Shown here piece after piece: positions 37,943 to 47,734 of a DNA stretch of 64,000 nucleotides (the first letter of the stretch is position 1; each line of letters starts with the position of its first letter). Source of the stretch: Clostridia bacterium. Lineage in GTDB: Bacteria > Bacillota > Clostridia > Oscillospirales > Acutalibacteraceae. The position numbers were made by a program, and so were the translations under genes. Below the pieces are notes generated by a model, which was given only the letters and a program-made list of their open reading frames with translations, was not told the DNA's origin and did not search any database. The stretch spans positions 50,386 through 114,385 of the forward strand of contig JAFQJL010000007.1 in the NCBI GenBank assembly GCA_017414965.1, given 5' to 3'.

Positions 37943-40900
37943 TTATTCAAACGGCACGTCGATTGCACAGCCGCAGGCAAACGACCACAGCAAACAGCTT
38001 TTGATCGGGAGCCCCAGCGTATCCCGCATAGCGCGGGCGTACACCTGTACCTGCACGGCATAGCGATCCCGCAGATCCTGCGGATCTTTGACGCGATCGG
38101 TTTTGTAATCCACGATCACCAGCGCGCCGTCTTCCACAAAGGCGCAGTCGATGACGCCCTGCACTGCCACCGGCTCGTCGGCGGCATCGCCGGTCAGTTC
38201 CCATTCAGGGAACAGTTCGCCGGCCGGCCGTCTGGTGACAAACGGGAACTCGCGCATCGTTCGATCGGCGGCGAGCATCCGCCGGCAGAGTTCGCTTTGG
38301 AAGAATTGCGTCAGCTCGGCGTGACTGAGTGATGCCGCCTGCTTTTTGGTCAGCGCGCCGGCTTGTACCAGTCGATCGCGCTCGGCGTCGACCGAAGCGA
38401 CCGCTGCGGCATAATCCGCAAACTGCATAAACTCGTGCATGGCCGTACCGCGACCGGTGGGGGACAACCCACCCTTTTGCAGAAAAGCCGGTATGGAAGC
38501 GGCAATGTATTGCTGCGGCTGCGCGCGATGCGCCAGCGCCGAAACGCTGATCTTGTTGGGGACGTTTTTCAGCGCGGCATACGGATAGCGCCAACCAAGG
38601 CGCGTGGTCCACCGATCTACCAGTTGATCGTCTGCCTCTGCAACGGGCGGCAATTCCTCCGCGGTGGAAACCAATCCGTCCTCGGCGGTATACGACAACA
38701 TACGCACCCGTAACGCCGAGGAATCGTCCACCGCGTATTCCGCTCCAAAGCCGGCGTGTTCGCGGATCGCACCGCCGTCCGGATGCAAAGCGGCAGCAGC
38801 CAATATCCAATCTTGGAACGAGTTGGCAGCCGTCAGTGCGAAGGTCGGCAAATGTCCGCCGTCAAGCTGCGGAATGGTCCGCGCGGCAATTTTACCGGGC
38901 ATATTGACGTCGGCAGAAACGATGCAGAGCTTTTCCTTGGCGCGCGTGAGCGCTACGTAAAGCACGCGCAACGATTCCTCGATGTTTTCATCCTGCAGGC
39001 GCTGACCGGCGGCCAAACGCGCAGGCGTCTCGTACTTAATCAGCGATTCGTGGTCGTGCAACCGCAAGCCGATGCCCATCTCACTGTGGAGAAGCATATC
39101 GCCCTTGTTATCCTCGCCACTGAACATAACCGCGCAGCCGGCAAGAAACACCACCGGAAACTCCAAGCCTTTGGAGTGGTGGATGCTGAGTACCGGAACG
39201 CCGTCCAACGCGCCGCCGCAAACGGTGGCCGGATCCATGTCCTGACCGGTTTCTTCCATTCGATCGCACAACCGCACGAACGCCGAAAGTCCGCGGTAAC
39301 CGTTTTCCTCAAATCCGTGCGCCATCGTGTAAAGCTGTTGTAGGTTGGCTACTCGCTGGCGACCGTTTTTCTGCACACCGTAAATGTCGTTGACGGCGCT
39401 TTCGTCGTACAAGCGCTCCAGCAACCGATCGACCGTCAACACCGCGGATACGGTGCGCCAACGACCGGTCTGTTCCAGAAAAGCACGACAACGCTCGCCG
39501 AGTGCGGACGACTGCCGCGCGGTCGCTTGCACTGCGGCAAACAGCGTTCCGCGGTGATCGTGCGCGCGAATGCCGGCCATCTCATCTACGGTAAATTGGT
39601 AGAGGGGAGACATCATAACTGCCGCCAGCGGAATGTCCAGCGTGGGATTGTCCAAAAACCGCAAAAGCGACAGCATAACGCCAATCTCTGGCGCGGCAAA
39701 AAAGCCGCCTCTGCCGGAAGAATACGCGGGAATGCCACAAGCGTTGAGCTCTTTTACGTAATGATCGGCGTGGCTTTTTTTGCTGCGGAGCAAAATGCAA
39801 AAATCGCTGTACCGCGCCGGTCGTTCGCCGTCCTTGTCGGTGATCTTTAAGGTCGACATCATTCGTTCGATGTCGGCGGCGATGCATTGCGCCTCGGCGA
39901 TATCGGCAAACTCCGACCGTTTGCCGTCCAGATCGATGAGCGTCAGCTCGGATTGGAACTGATTGCCGGTCGTATCGGGGTAAGGCGCTTTGCATACTAA
40001 GGCTTCGTTTTGGTCGTATTCGATGCCGCCGAATTCCTCGCGCATCAAGAGCGAGAACAGGTAGTTGACTGTGCCGGTCACCTCACGCCGACTGCGAAAG
40101 TTGTTGTCCAGCGTGATGGTGGCCGGATAGTGTTTTCCGTCGTAATCGTGTCCGCGTTTCCGTTGTTGAATGAACAAGCGCGGACACGCTTGGCGGAACG
40201 CGTAAATGCTCTGCTTGACGTCGCCGACGTAAAACAGATTTTGTTCGTTTCGAGAAAGGGCACGGAAAATAGCATCCTGCACCTCGTTGGTGTCCTGATA
40301 CTCGTCTACCAAAATCTCGTCGTAGTTCTGAGCCAGAGCATCGGCATAGGCCGAGCGCCGATCGGGCGCATCGTATAATAACCGAATGGTCAAATGCTCC
40401 AGATCGTTAAAATCCAAGCCGTTGGCGGCGGCTTTTTTCTCTTGATATTTGGCGGTAAACCGCTTGACCGCCGTCACCAGCGCCTGTACGGTCGGCTCGG
40501 CTAAGCGCTGACCGATCAACAGCGTATCGTCGTCGCGCTCAATGAGCTTTTGGATGTCCGAAAGCGCCTTTTTCGCATGTTTGCGCAGGTCTTGTACCAA
40601 TTCCTTGGTGGGATCGCCCGCCGCGCCGCGAACCGAGGTCAGCCGTTCCATTTCGGCGGCGCGCAGAATGTCCAATCGCTCGTCGCGCGGCTTGTCCATC
40701 GCCGCCGATAAGGTCTCCCACAGCGCGCGATCGATCTCAAACGTCGGCAGATACGCCGCACCAAGAGCGGTTTCCGGATTCAGTTCTCGCCGCGCCCAAT
40801 CGGTATAAAAAGCACCTTTTTCGATTAGCATCGAGATCCGACTGCAGATCGTCTTATCGTAGTCCGAGCCCTCTAACGTGGTTTCGTGCGCCTTTTTCAG

Positions 40901-41488
40901 TTGGGCGTCCAGCCACGCATCCGGAAAGGGGAAGGAGGATGCAAAATTGTAAAGCTGGCGGATTGCCGCAGTCACCTCGCGATCGTCGCGACTGCTGCCG
41001 AAGCGATCACACAGCGCCAGAAACGCCGGATCGTGTGCGGCGTACGCTTCCTCCATATACTCCGCCAACGCTTCGCCGGCGAGGAGGGCGGCCTGCTTTT
41101 CCTCCAACACCTTAAAATCGGGGGAAATGCCCAGCAGATGAAACTGCTCCCGCAGAAGCGACGCGCAAAACGCGTGCGTGGTGGAGATGTGCGCCGTCGG
41201 CAGCATCAACGCCTGCTTTCGCAGCAGAGGATTGGTGGGGTCCGCTTGCAATCGCGCATCCAGATCCTTGGCCAAACGCTGCATCATCTCGGCGGCCGCG
41301 GCCTTGGTAAAGGTGACCACCAGCAACCGATTGGCCGCAATGGGATGCTCCGGATCGGTCAACCGACTGAGGATGCGCTCAACCAACACCGCCGTCTTGC
41401 CGGAACCGGCTGCCGCCGATACCAGCACGGTACCGCCGCGCGCGTTGATGGCGTTTTGCTGAGCCGGTGTCCACGTGCGTTCTGCCAT
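37943..41488 (-). CDS. addA: ATP-dependent helicase/nuclease subunit A
   Basis: A 1181-residue AddA: 3'-5' helicase and nuclease of the AddAB complex that processes double-strand breaks for recombination. Walker A is SAAAGSGKTAVLVERI (near residue 28), motif II EILVDEYQDTNEVQDAIF, motif III GDVKQSIYAFRQACP, and the C-terminal RecB-type nuclease motif is LVIVDYKTDRV. The GTG three codons upstream almost touches AAAGGAG; the ATG at 41488 has eight-base spacing and is preferred. addB, normally directly upstream, is absent here; thrS is upstream instead. Confidence 0.95.
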   Translation of the reverse strand: MAERTWTPAQQNAINARGGTVLVSAAAGSGKTAVLVERILSRLTDPEHPIAANRLLVVTFTKAAAAEMMQRLAKDLDARLQADPTNPLLRKQALMLPTAHISTTHAFCASLLREQFHLLGISPDFKVLEEKQAALLAGEALAEYMEEAYAAHDPAFLALCDRFGSSRDDREVTAAIRQLYNFASSFPFPDAWLDAQLKKAHETTLEGSDYDKTICSRISMLIEKGAFYTDWARRELNPETALGAAYLPTFEIDRALWETLSAAMDKPRDERLDILRAAEMERLTSVRGAAGDPTKELVQDLRKHAKKALSDIQKLIERDDDTLLIGQRLAEPTVQALVTAVKRFTAKYQEKKAAANGLDFNDLEHLTIRLLYDAPDRRSAYADALAQNYDEILVDEYQDTNEVQDAIFRALSRNEQNLFYVGDVKQSIYAFRQACPRLFIQQRKRGHDYDGKHYPATITLDNNFRSRREVTGTVNYLFSLLMREEFGGIEYDQNEALVCKAPYPDTTGNQFQSELTLIDLDGKRSEFADIAEAQCIAADIERMMSTLKITDKDGERPARYSDFCILLRSKKSHADHYVKELNACGIPAYSSGRGGFFAAPEIGVMLSLLRFLDNPTLDIPLAAVMMSPLYQFTVDEMAGIRAHDHRGTLFAAVQATARQSSALGERCRAFLEQTGRWRTVSAVLTVDRLLERLYDESAVNDIYGVQKNGRQRVANLQQLYTMAHGFEENGYRGLSAFVRLCDRMEETGQDMDPATVCGGALDGVPVLSIHHSKGLEFPVVFLAGCAVMFSGEDNKGDMLLHSEMGIGLRLHDHESLIKYETPARLAAGQRLQDENIEESLRVLYVALTRAKEKLCIVSADVNMPGKIAARTIPQLDGGHLPTFALTAANSFQDWILAAAALHPDGGAIREHAGFGAEYAVDDSSALRVRMLSYTAEDGLVSTAEELPPVAEADDQLVDRWTTRLGWRYPYAALKNVPNKISVSALAHRAQPQQYIAASIPAFLQKGGLSPTGRGTAMHEFMQFADYAAAVASVDAERDRLVQAGALTKKQAASLSHAELTQFFQSELCRRMLAADRTMREFPFVTRRPAGELFPEWELTGDAADEPVAVQGVIDCAFVEDGALVIVDYKTDRVKDPQDLRDRYAVQVQVYARAMRDTLGLPIKSCLLWSFACGCAIDVPFE

Positions 41489-41549
41489 GCTCGTCACTCC
41501 TTTCGTTTGTTCTCCTTATAGCATACCGAAAAACCTCGATTTTTGCAAG

Positions 41550-41586
41550 TAGAAAAATCGCACCCACCGAATGCGATGGGTGCGAT
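41550..41586 (-). terminator. thrS terminator
   Basis: ATCGCACCCA / TGGGTGCGAT 10-base stem followed on the minus strand by TTTTTC; separates thrS from addA. Confidence 0.82.
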
Positions 41587-41592
41587 GTGAAT

Positions 41593-43536
41593 TTACAGGG
41601 CGCGCGTCTCGATTTCCTCCTGCGCTTTGGCGATAAACGCCTCCAGCGACATGGTACCGAGATCGCCGTTCTTGCGCGAACGGACCGCCACTTCGCCGTT
41701 TTCGGCTTCCTTGTCGCCGATCACGAGCATATAGGGGATTTTTTCCATCTGCGCACGACGGATTTTGTAACCGATCTTTTCGTTGTCGTAGTCGACCTCC
41801 ACACGCTCAATACCGGCGGCCTTGAGCGCCGCTTGAATCTCGGCGGCCTTGTCGGCGGTACGATCGGTGATGGGGAGAATACGAATCTGCTCCGGCGCCA
41901 GCCACAGCGGGAACGCGCCGGCGTATTTTTCGATGAGCAACGCCAGCGTACGCTCGTAGCAACCCACCGAGGTGCGGTGGATGATGCACGGATTTTTCTT
42001 GGTGCCGTCCTTGGCAACGTATTCCATGCCGAAGGTCTTGGCCAGCATCTGGTCGAGCTGGATGGTGATGAGGGTGTCTTCCTTGCCGAACACGTTTTTG
42101 ATCTGGATATCCAGCTTCGGACCATAGAACGCCGCCTCGCCGATGCCGATCTTGTAGGTGATACCCAGTTCGTCGAGGATCTCCTTCATCAGACCCTGCG
42201 CTTCCTCCCACTGCTCCGGCGTGCCGATGTACTTGCCGGTATCCGCCGGATCCCATTGCGAGAAGCGGTAGGAAACGTCCTCGTACAAGCCAAGCGTTTT
42301 GAGCATGAAGGTGGTCAGCTCCAGGCAGTGACGGAACTCGTCTTTGAGCTGCTCGTCGGTGCACATCAGGTGACCTTCCGAAATGGTGAACTGACGCACA
42401 CGAATCAGACCGTGCATCTCACCGGAGGCTTCGTTACGGAACAGGGTAGAGGTTTCGGCCAACCGCATCGGCAGATCGCGATAGGAACGGGCGCGGTTAA
42501 GGTAAGCCTGATACTGGAACGGGCAGGTCATCGGACGGAGTGCAAACACTTCCTCTTCGTCTGCTTTTTCCGCATCGCCCAGCACAAACATACCGTCGCG
42601 GTAGTGATCCCAGTGACCGGAGATCTTGTACAGATCGCTTTTCGCCATCAACGGCGTTTTGGTGAGCAACCAACCGCGCCTCTGCTCCTCGTCCTCCACA
42701 AAGCGCTGCAGCAACTGAATAACGCGCGCGCCCTTCGGCAGTAGGATCGGCAGACCTTGACCGATCACGTCGCTGGTAGTGAAGAACTCCAACTCACGAC
42801 CGAGCTTGTTGTGGTCGCGCTTTTTGGCTTCCTCCTGCTGCTCCAGATAAGCATCCAGCTCGGACTTTTTGGGGAACGCCGTGCCGTAGATGCGCTGCAG
42901 CATCTTGTTTTTCTCGCTGCCGCGCCAGTACGCGCCGGTGGCGGACTGTAGCTTGACCGCTTTGATACCACCGGTGGTCATCAGGTGCGGACCGGCGCAC
43001 AGATCCACGAAATCGCCCTGACGGTAGAAACTGATCTTTTCGCCCTTGCCGGCGTGCTCGGCAATCAGCTCGAGCTTGTACGGCTGGTCGGCCATCAGCT
43101 TTTCTGCCTCGGCGACGTCCAACTCGAATTTCTCGATCGGCAATTCCTGCTTAATAATGGCGCGCATCTCGTCCTCGATCTTGGCCAGATCGTCGGCCGT
43201 AAACGCAGCATCCACATCAAAATCGTAGTAGAATCCGTTATCGATCGCCGGACCGATCGCAAACTTGGCGTTGGGGAACAGGTGCATCACTGCCTGCGCC
43301 AAAATGTGCGAAACGGTGTGGCGATACGCCTTGCGGCCGTCCTCGTCAGCAAAGGTGAGGATCTCCACCGCGCAATCGGCGGTCAGCGGCGTGCGCAGAT
43401 CCACCACGGCGCCGTCCACACGAGCCGCGGTCGCCGCGCGGAACAGACCCATCGAGATCTCGCGGCACAGCGCCTCGACGGTGGTGCCGGCTTCGACTTG
43501 ACGGATATCGCCGCTCGGAAGAGTAATATTCAGCAT
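41593..43536 (-). CDS. thrS: Threonine--tRNA ligase
   Basis: A 647-residue threonyl-tRNA synthetase: TGS domain (MLNITLPSGDIRQVEAG, 1-61), editing domain with HTVSHILAQAVMHLFP, class II core with KGARVIQLLQRFVEDEEQRR and RPMTCPFQYQAY (zinc Cys), RIRQ-type RVRQFTISEGHL, and C-terminal anticodon-binding domain (WLAPEQIRILPITD). The start ATG is 11 bases from AAAGGGG; a longer open frame upstream overlaps the T-box leader and is not coding. Controlled by the T-box at 43550-43797. Confidence 0.96.
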   Translation of the reverse strand: MLNITLPSGDIRQVEAGTTVEALCREISMGLFRAATAARVDGAVVDLRTPLTADCAVEILTFADEDGRKAYRHTVSHILAQAVMHLFPNAKFAIGPAIDNGFYYDFDVDAAFTADDLAKIEDEMRAIIKQELPIEKFELDVAEAEKLMADQPYKLELIAEHAGKGEKISFYRQGDFVDLCAGPHLMTTGGIKAVKLQSATGAYWRGSEKNKMLQRIYGTAFPKKSELDAYLEQQEEAKKRDHNKLGRELEFFTTSDVIGQGLPILLPKGARVIQLLQRFVEDEEQRRGWLLTKTPLMAKSDLYKISGHWDHYRDGMFVLGDAEKADEEEVFALRPMTCPFQYQAYLNRARSYRDLPMRLAETSTLFRNEASGEMHGLIRVRQFTISEGHLMCTDEQLKDEFRHCLELTTFMLKTLGLYEDVSYRFSQWDPADTGKYIGTPEQWEEAQGLMKEILDELGITYKIGIGEAAFYGPKLDIQIKNVFGKEDTLITIQLDQMLAKTFGMEYVAKDGTKKNPCIIHRTSVGCYERTLALLIEKYAGAFPLWLAPEQIRILPITDRTADKAAEIQAALKAAGIERVEVDYDNEKIGYKIRRAQMEKIPYMLVIGDKEAENGEVAVRSRKNGDLGTMSLEAFIAKAQEEIETRAL

Positions 43537-43549
43537 AAGAAAAACCCCT

Positions 43550-43797
43550 TTCTTCAATAAAAAACGCGTCCCCTCGCCATAGCGAAGGGACGCGGATTGT
43601 GCGTGGTTCCACCCTTGTTCGGCTCCCAAGAGCCCTCTTGCGACCGGTAACGGGGTCAGCCGTTTCGCCTTACTGATGTTCGGGCGAACACTCCGGGGCG
43701 GTACACAGACCCTTGTCGGTTTATATCGCTTCCAGCACAAGGCGATACTCTCTGAAAACCGGCGCGGCGGGAAAATGCGTCCCCTTCATCGTTTCTG
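43550..43797 (-). promoter_or_regulatory. T-box leader (tRNA-Thr) of thrS
   Basis: Minus strand: stem I with CAGAGAGTATCGCC, probable specifier ACC (Thr) ten bases before CCCGGAGT-type sequence; the T-box GGGTGGAACCAC (43603-43614 complement); terminator CGCGTCCC...GGGGACGCG (43565-43594) then TTTTTT. Same internal spacing as the alaS leader. Confidence 0.93.
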
Positions 43798-43803
43798 GTA
43801 AAT

Positions 43804-43832
43804 AGTTTATCACGCGGTGAAAAAAATGTCAA
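43804..43832 (-). promoter_or_regulatory. Sigma-A promoter of thrS leader
   Basis: Minus strand TTGACA (43827-43832), 17-base spacer, TAAACT (43804-43809). Confidence 0.82.
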
Positions 43833-43882
43833 GCATAATCGCCGTAAATTTGTCTATGAATAAGGGAGAGGGGGAATGCAGA

Positions 43883-44518
43883 ATGAAACGATGGATGATC
43901 TTTGTACTGGCGGCGCTGATGCTGTTGACCGCCTGCCACCGACCGACCGAAACGCCGGAGAAGCCGGCGTCTTCCACCACGGCCACCACCGAGGGCAGCC
44001 GTCCGTTGACCGTCGTCGGTACGTGGCATATCCTGCTGCCGGTCGACGACCTGTTGGATGCCGCGGCGCATCACGCGCCGACGCTTCGACCGCTGGGGGA
44101 GAGCAACGTGTCGTTGCTTCGCTCGGCGGAGCCGTACGTGACGCCGCTGGAAACGAAGGCGACGCTGCAAGCTACGCTGACGCTGAAGGAAAACGGCACC
44201 GGCACCTTGGCAATCCTGCAGGATGCCATGAAAGAAACCAGTTTAACGGTGGTGACCGAGTATAACCCGCTGCTGAAAAACATTGTCGCACCGGTGGTGG
44301 AAAACCTGCTGCCGTCGGATATTTCGGTGCCGATGCGCTATGAATTTACCGGCGATACGCTGACGGTTTCCGCGGAGGAAAACACGGATACGGCGGTGGT
44401 CTGTCGCGTGGAGCAGACGGCTATGACCGTCACCGGCGTGGTAAGCCGAACGCTGTCCGAATCGGATCGCGTGGCGCTGGAAAATTTGCTGAAACGGGCA
44501 ACGGTCACGCGCGGATAA
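43883..44518 (+). CDS. Putative lipoprotein
   Basis: A 211-residue exported lipoprotein. The signal is MKRWMIFVLAALMLLTAC with lipobox LTAC and acylated Cys18. A Thr/Ser/Pro/Glu-rich linker (about 19-45) follows, then a globular domain starting VVGTWHILLPV and containing alternating beta-strand segments (LQATLTLKENGTGTLAI, EFTGDTLTVSAEE), reminiscent of lipocalin-like or DUF-type beta domains. No catalytic motif. The ATG is eight bases from GGGGG. Located between divergent thrS leader and the tepA operon; function unknown. Confidence 0.82.
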   Translation: MKRWMIFVLAALMLLTACHRPTETPEKPASSTTATTEGSRPLTVVGTWHILLPVDDLLDAAAHHAPTLRPLGESNVSLLRSAEPYVTPLETKATLQATLTLKENGTGTLAILQDAMKETSLTVVTEYNPLLKNIVAPVVENLLPSDISVPMRYEFTGDTLTVSAEENTDTAVVCRVEQTAMTVTGVVSRTLSESDRVALENLLKRATVTRG

Positions 44519-44525
44519 GTTTCGC

Positions 44526-44554
44526 TTGCAATTTTGCTTATATCATAGTATAAT
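44526..44554 (+). promoter_or_regulatory. Sigma-A promoter of tepA-ftsK
   Basis: TTGCAA (44526-44531), 17-base spacer, TATAAT (44549-44554). Confidence 0.82.
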
Positions 44555-44569
44555 TATAACGATTATGGA

Positions 44570-44596
44570 CACACTTTCCCTTTGAAAGGGAGTGTG
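44570..44596 (+). promoter_or_regulatory. Hairpin enclosing the tepA ribosome binding site
   Basis: CACACT-TT-CCCTTT-G-AAAGGG-AGTGTG can fold at the very 5' end of the mRNA; its right arm contains AAAGGGAG, the Shine-Dalgarno of tepA. It could limit translation or protect the 5' end. Confidence 0.5.
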
Positions 44597-44600
44597 TTGC

Positions 44601-45248
44601 ATGAGCGAGCAAAACGGCAGCTTTAACGGGGTTATGGCCGTCGGTGACGGCAAGGCACGGTTTCATTGCCTGACCATCATCGGCCAGATCGAGGGACACT
44701 ACGCTTTGCCGTCGGATAATAAGACCACCTGCTACGAGCACGTGATTCCGCGATTGGTAGAGGTGGAGGAGGACGACAACGTCCACGGCTTGCTGGTGTT
44801 GCTCAACACGATCGGCGGCGATATTGAGGCCGGTCTGGCACTGGCGGAGCTGATCGCCGGTATGAAAAAGCCGACCGTGTCGCTGGTACTGGGCGGCGGT
44901 CACTCTATCGGCGTGCCGTTGGCGGTGTCCGCCAAGCAGTCATTTATCGTGCCCAGTGCCACCATGACCATTCATCCGGTGCGCACCACCGGCACGGTAC
45001 TGGGTGCGCCGCAGGCGTATTCGTATTTCCGGCGAATGCAGGAGCGTATCACGCGGTTTGTGACCGACAATTCGCATATTTCCGCAGAGGATTATATGAG
45101 TCTCTGTATGTCCACCGAGGAGTTGGCGACCGATATCGGCACCATCTTGGAGGGAAAGGACGCGGTCGCCTGCGGATTGATCGATCGGCTGGGCACGCTG
45201 TCCGAGGCGGTTGCCGCCCTCAAAAAGCAAATGAACAAAAAGACATAA
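44601..45248 (+). CDS. tepA: ClpP-like serine protease TepA (translocation-enhancing protein)
   Basis: A 215-residue member of the ClpP/TepA crotonase-fold protease family. The catalytic Ser is in GGGHSIGVPLA (Ser102), with MTIHPVRTTGTVLGAPQAY supplying the His region and the dimer handle. B. subtilis TepA (YmfB) promotes protein export and lies next to spoIIIE, as here. A possible upstream start at 44592 falls inside the hairpin; the ATG at 44601 has GGGAG eight bases ahead. First gene of tepA-ftsK. Confidence 0.88.
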   Translation: MSEQNGSFNGVMAVGDGKARFHCLTIIGQIEGHYALPSDNKTTCYEHVIPRLVEVEEDDNVHGLLVLLNTIGGDIEAGLALAELIAGMKKPTVSLVLGGGHSIGVPLAVSAKQSFIVPSATMTIHPVRTTGTVLGAPQAYSYFRRMQERITRFVTDNSHISAEDYMSLCMSTEELATDIGTILEGKDAVACGLIDRLGTLSEAVAALKKQMNKKT

Positions 45249-45271
45249 TTTTTCAGGAGTGTGTAAGACAT

Positions 45272-47671
45272 ATGGCAGCACGCAAACGATCCACCGCCAA
45301 GCGGGGCAGACCCGCGGCAAAAAAGACGCAAGGCATCGGTCGGCAGGGAATGGCGATCATTTTGATCGCGGTCGCTGCCTTCTTGCTGTGTGTTGCGATC
45401 ATTCAGGGCGAAGCCATCGCGTGGATGGCAATGCACGATTTTTATCTGGGCTTATTCGGCGTTATGGCGTATCTGGTGCCGGTGCTGGTGGGTACCGTTG
45501 CCGTGCTGATGGCGATGGACAAGCCGGCCGGTCGGGTGACCATTGCGGCGCTCTTTATGGTGGCGATCGCTTCGCTGCTGCAGGTGATCTGGTACGATGT
45601 GGATACCGCCGGCGACTTTTTAGTCGGCTGGGGTGCGGCGTTTGCAGACGGATACGGCGGTCACGTCAGCGGTGCGCTGGGCGCGGTGCTCGGGTATGCG
45701 ATCGAGTATCTGTGCGGCGATCTGCCGGCGAAGATCGTGCTGGGCTTACTGTTGTTTGTAGCGGTGATGCTGTTTAGCGGTACCACGCTCGGCAAACTGT
45801 TCGGTGCGGTGGCGGCGCCGGTGAAAAAGACCGGTGAAAACCTGCGCGCAGCCTACGAGGAAGCCGAGGAAAAACGGCAGAGCCGCGACGAAGAAGAGGC
45901 GGCAAAACCTGTTAAGGCGCGCAGTAAGATCGACATTGAAATGGGCGACGGATATCCGGAGGAAAAAGCGGAAAAGACCACGGCCGAGCAGGTTATGGAA
46001 CTGCTGGCAGGGAAAGAGCCGGAGAAGCCGAAAACCAAAACGAGCAAAAAATCCAAGATGGATAAGGTGGCCGACGCGTTGGCGGAGGAAACCGACGAAT
46101 CCACCGGTGTGGAGATGCCGGAGGATCTGCCGGACGAAGTGATGGCGACGAATGCAGCTCCGGAGTACCGGATGCCGCCGCTGACGTTGCTGGACGAAGG
46201 TCGTCCGGTGGACGACAGCGCCGCTACCACGGAACTGAAAAATACCGCCGAACTGCTGGTGCAGACACTCCGCGAGTTCGGCGTGGAGACCAAGGTGATC
46301 AACATTTCTCGCGGACCGGCGGTCACGCGGTACGAACTGGGATTGGCGGCCGGCGTGAAGATCAGCCGAATCACCGGTCTGTCGGACGACATCGCGCTGC
46401 GATTGGCGGCGACCGGCGTGCGTATCGAAGCGCCGATTCCGGGCAAGGCGGCGGTGGGTATCGAGATTCCCAACCGTGTCAAGTCGATGGTCACCCTGCG
46501 TGAACTGATTGACAGCGCCGAGTTTCGTGACGCCAAGAGCAAGCTGACGGTGGCGCTCGGCAAGGATATCACCGGTCAGCGCGTGATGGTGGATCTGGCG
46601 AAGATGCCCCACCTGCTGATTGCCGGTACCACCGGCTCGGGTAAATCGGTGTGTACCAACTCGATGATCCAGAGTATTCTGTTCCGCGCTCGTCCGGACG
46701 AGGTCAAGCTGTTACTTATCGATCCGAAACAGGTCGAATTTATGGTGTATAACGGCACGCCGCACCTGATCGTGCCGGTTGTGACCGATCCGCGTAAAGC
46801 GGCCGGTGCGCTGGGCTGGGCGGTCACCGAAATGCTTACGCGTTACCAGAAGTTCGCCGCCGCTAAGGTGCGCGATATCAAGGCGTATAACGAAAAGGCC
46901 GTTGCGGATAACAAACTGCCGTATATGCCGCAGATTTTGATTGTGATCGACGAGCTGGCCGACTTAATGATGGCTGCCGGCAACGAGGTGGAAGACTCCA
47001 TTTGTCGCTTGGCGCAGATGGCGCGTGCCGCCGGTATGCATATGGTCATTGCCACCCAGCGTCCGTCGGTGGACGTCATTACCGGTCTGATCAAGGCGAA
47101 CATCCCCAGCCGTTTGTCGCTGACGGTGGCGTCCGCGGTCGACTCGCGTACGATCATTGACGGCAGCGGTGCAGAGAAACTGCTGGGCAACGGCGATATG
47201 CTGTTTATGCCGATGGGTATGTCCAAGCCGGTGCGTGTGCAGGGTTGCTTTGTATCTGACCGCGAGGTCAACTCGGTGGTGCAGTTCCTCAAACCGGAGG
47301 AAGACCAGACCTACGACGAGGCGGTCGTGCAGGAGATTGAGCGTCAGGCGGCGCAGGTCTCGGTCGGCGGAAAAGCAAGCGCGCCGTCGGATGGCGACAA
47401 CGGCGGTGGTGGCTTCGACGACGCCGATCCGATGTTGGAACAAGCGGTGGAAGTTGTGCTGGAGGCCGGCGAAGCGTCTACTTCGCTGTTGCAGCGGAAA
47501 CTGCGGCTTGGCTATGCGCGCGCCGGGCGTTTGATTGACGATATGGAAAGCCGCGGCATTGTGGGGCCGCACGTTGGCTCTAAGCCGCGCGAGCTGCTCA
47601 TTACTCGCGCGCAATGGATGGAACGCAATATGATGACCGACGAGAATCTCGCCGTGGAAGAAGAAATTTAA
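45272..47671 (+). CDS. ftsK: DNA translocase FtsK/SpoIIIE
   Basis: A 799-residue FtsK/SpoIIIE: four or five N-terminal membrane helices (about 28-175), a charged linker (about 190-300), the alpha/beta RecA-like motor with Walker A GTTGSGKSVCTN, Walker B LIVIDELADLMMAAG and IATQRPSVDVITG, and the C-terminal winged-helix gamma domain that reads KOPS-like/SRS sequences (LLQRKLRLGYARAGRLIDDM). It pumps chromosomes through the division or sporulation septum. Whether this is the vegetative or sporulation copy cannot be told; its tepA linkage matches B. subtilis spoIIIE. Confidence 0.94.
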   Translation: MAARKRSTAKRGRPAAKKTQGIGRQGMAIILIAVAAFLLCVAIIQGEAIAWMAMHDFYLGLFGVMAYLVPVLVGTVAVLMAMDKPAGRVTIAALFMVAIASLLQVIWYDVDTAGDFLVGWGAAFADGYGGHVSGALGAVLGYAIEYLCGDLPAKIVLGLLLFVAVMLFSGTTLGKLFGAVAAPVKKTGENLRAAYEEAEEKRQSRDEEEAAKPVKARSKIDIEMGDGYPEEKAEKTTAEQVMELLAGKEPEKPKTKTSKKSKMDKVADALAEETDESTGVEMPEDLPDEVMATNAAPEYRMPPLTLLDEGRPVDDSAATTELKNTAELLVQTLREFGVETKVINISRGPAVTRYELGLAAGVKISRITGLSDDIALRLAATGVRIEAPIPGKAAVGIEIPNRVKSMVTLRELIDSAEFRDAKSKLTVALGKDITGQRVMVDLAKMPHLLIAGTTGSGKSVCTNSMIQSILFRARPDEVKLLLIDPKQVEFMVYNGTPHLIVPVVTDPRKAAGALGWAVTEMLTRYQKFAAAKVRDIKAYNEKAVADNKLPYMPQILIVIDELADLMMAAGNEVEDSICRLAQMARAAGMHMVIATQRPSVDVITGLIKANIPSRLSLTVASAVDSRTIIDGSGAEKLLGNGDMLFMPMGMSKPVRVQGCFVSDREVNSVVQFLKPEEDQTYDEAVVQEIERQAAQVSVGGKASAPSDGDNGGGGFDDADPMLEQAVEVVLEAGEASTSLLQRKLRLGYARAGRLIDDMESRGIVGPHVGSKPRELLITRAQWMERNMMTDENLAVEEEI

Positions 47672-47679
47672 AAAACCTA

Positions 47680-47707
47680 TTGCATTCTGAAAAAACTGTG
47701 TTATAAT
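47680..47707 (+). promoter_or_regulatory. Promoter of glycine riboswitch-symporter unit
   Basis: TTGCAT (47680-47685), 16-base spacer, TATAAT (47702-47707). Confidence 0.7.
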
Positions 47708-47734
47708 GGTTACTAAATTGAATATTTCCGTGTG

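Noticed and set aside
43537..43740. Upstream extension of the thrS reading frame
   Set aside because: It runs through the T-box terminator and antiterminator; the ATG at 43536 has the ribosome site and the TGS-domain start.
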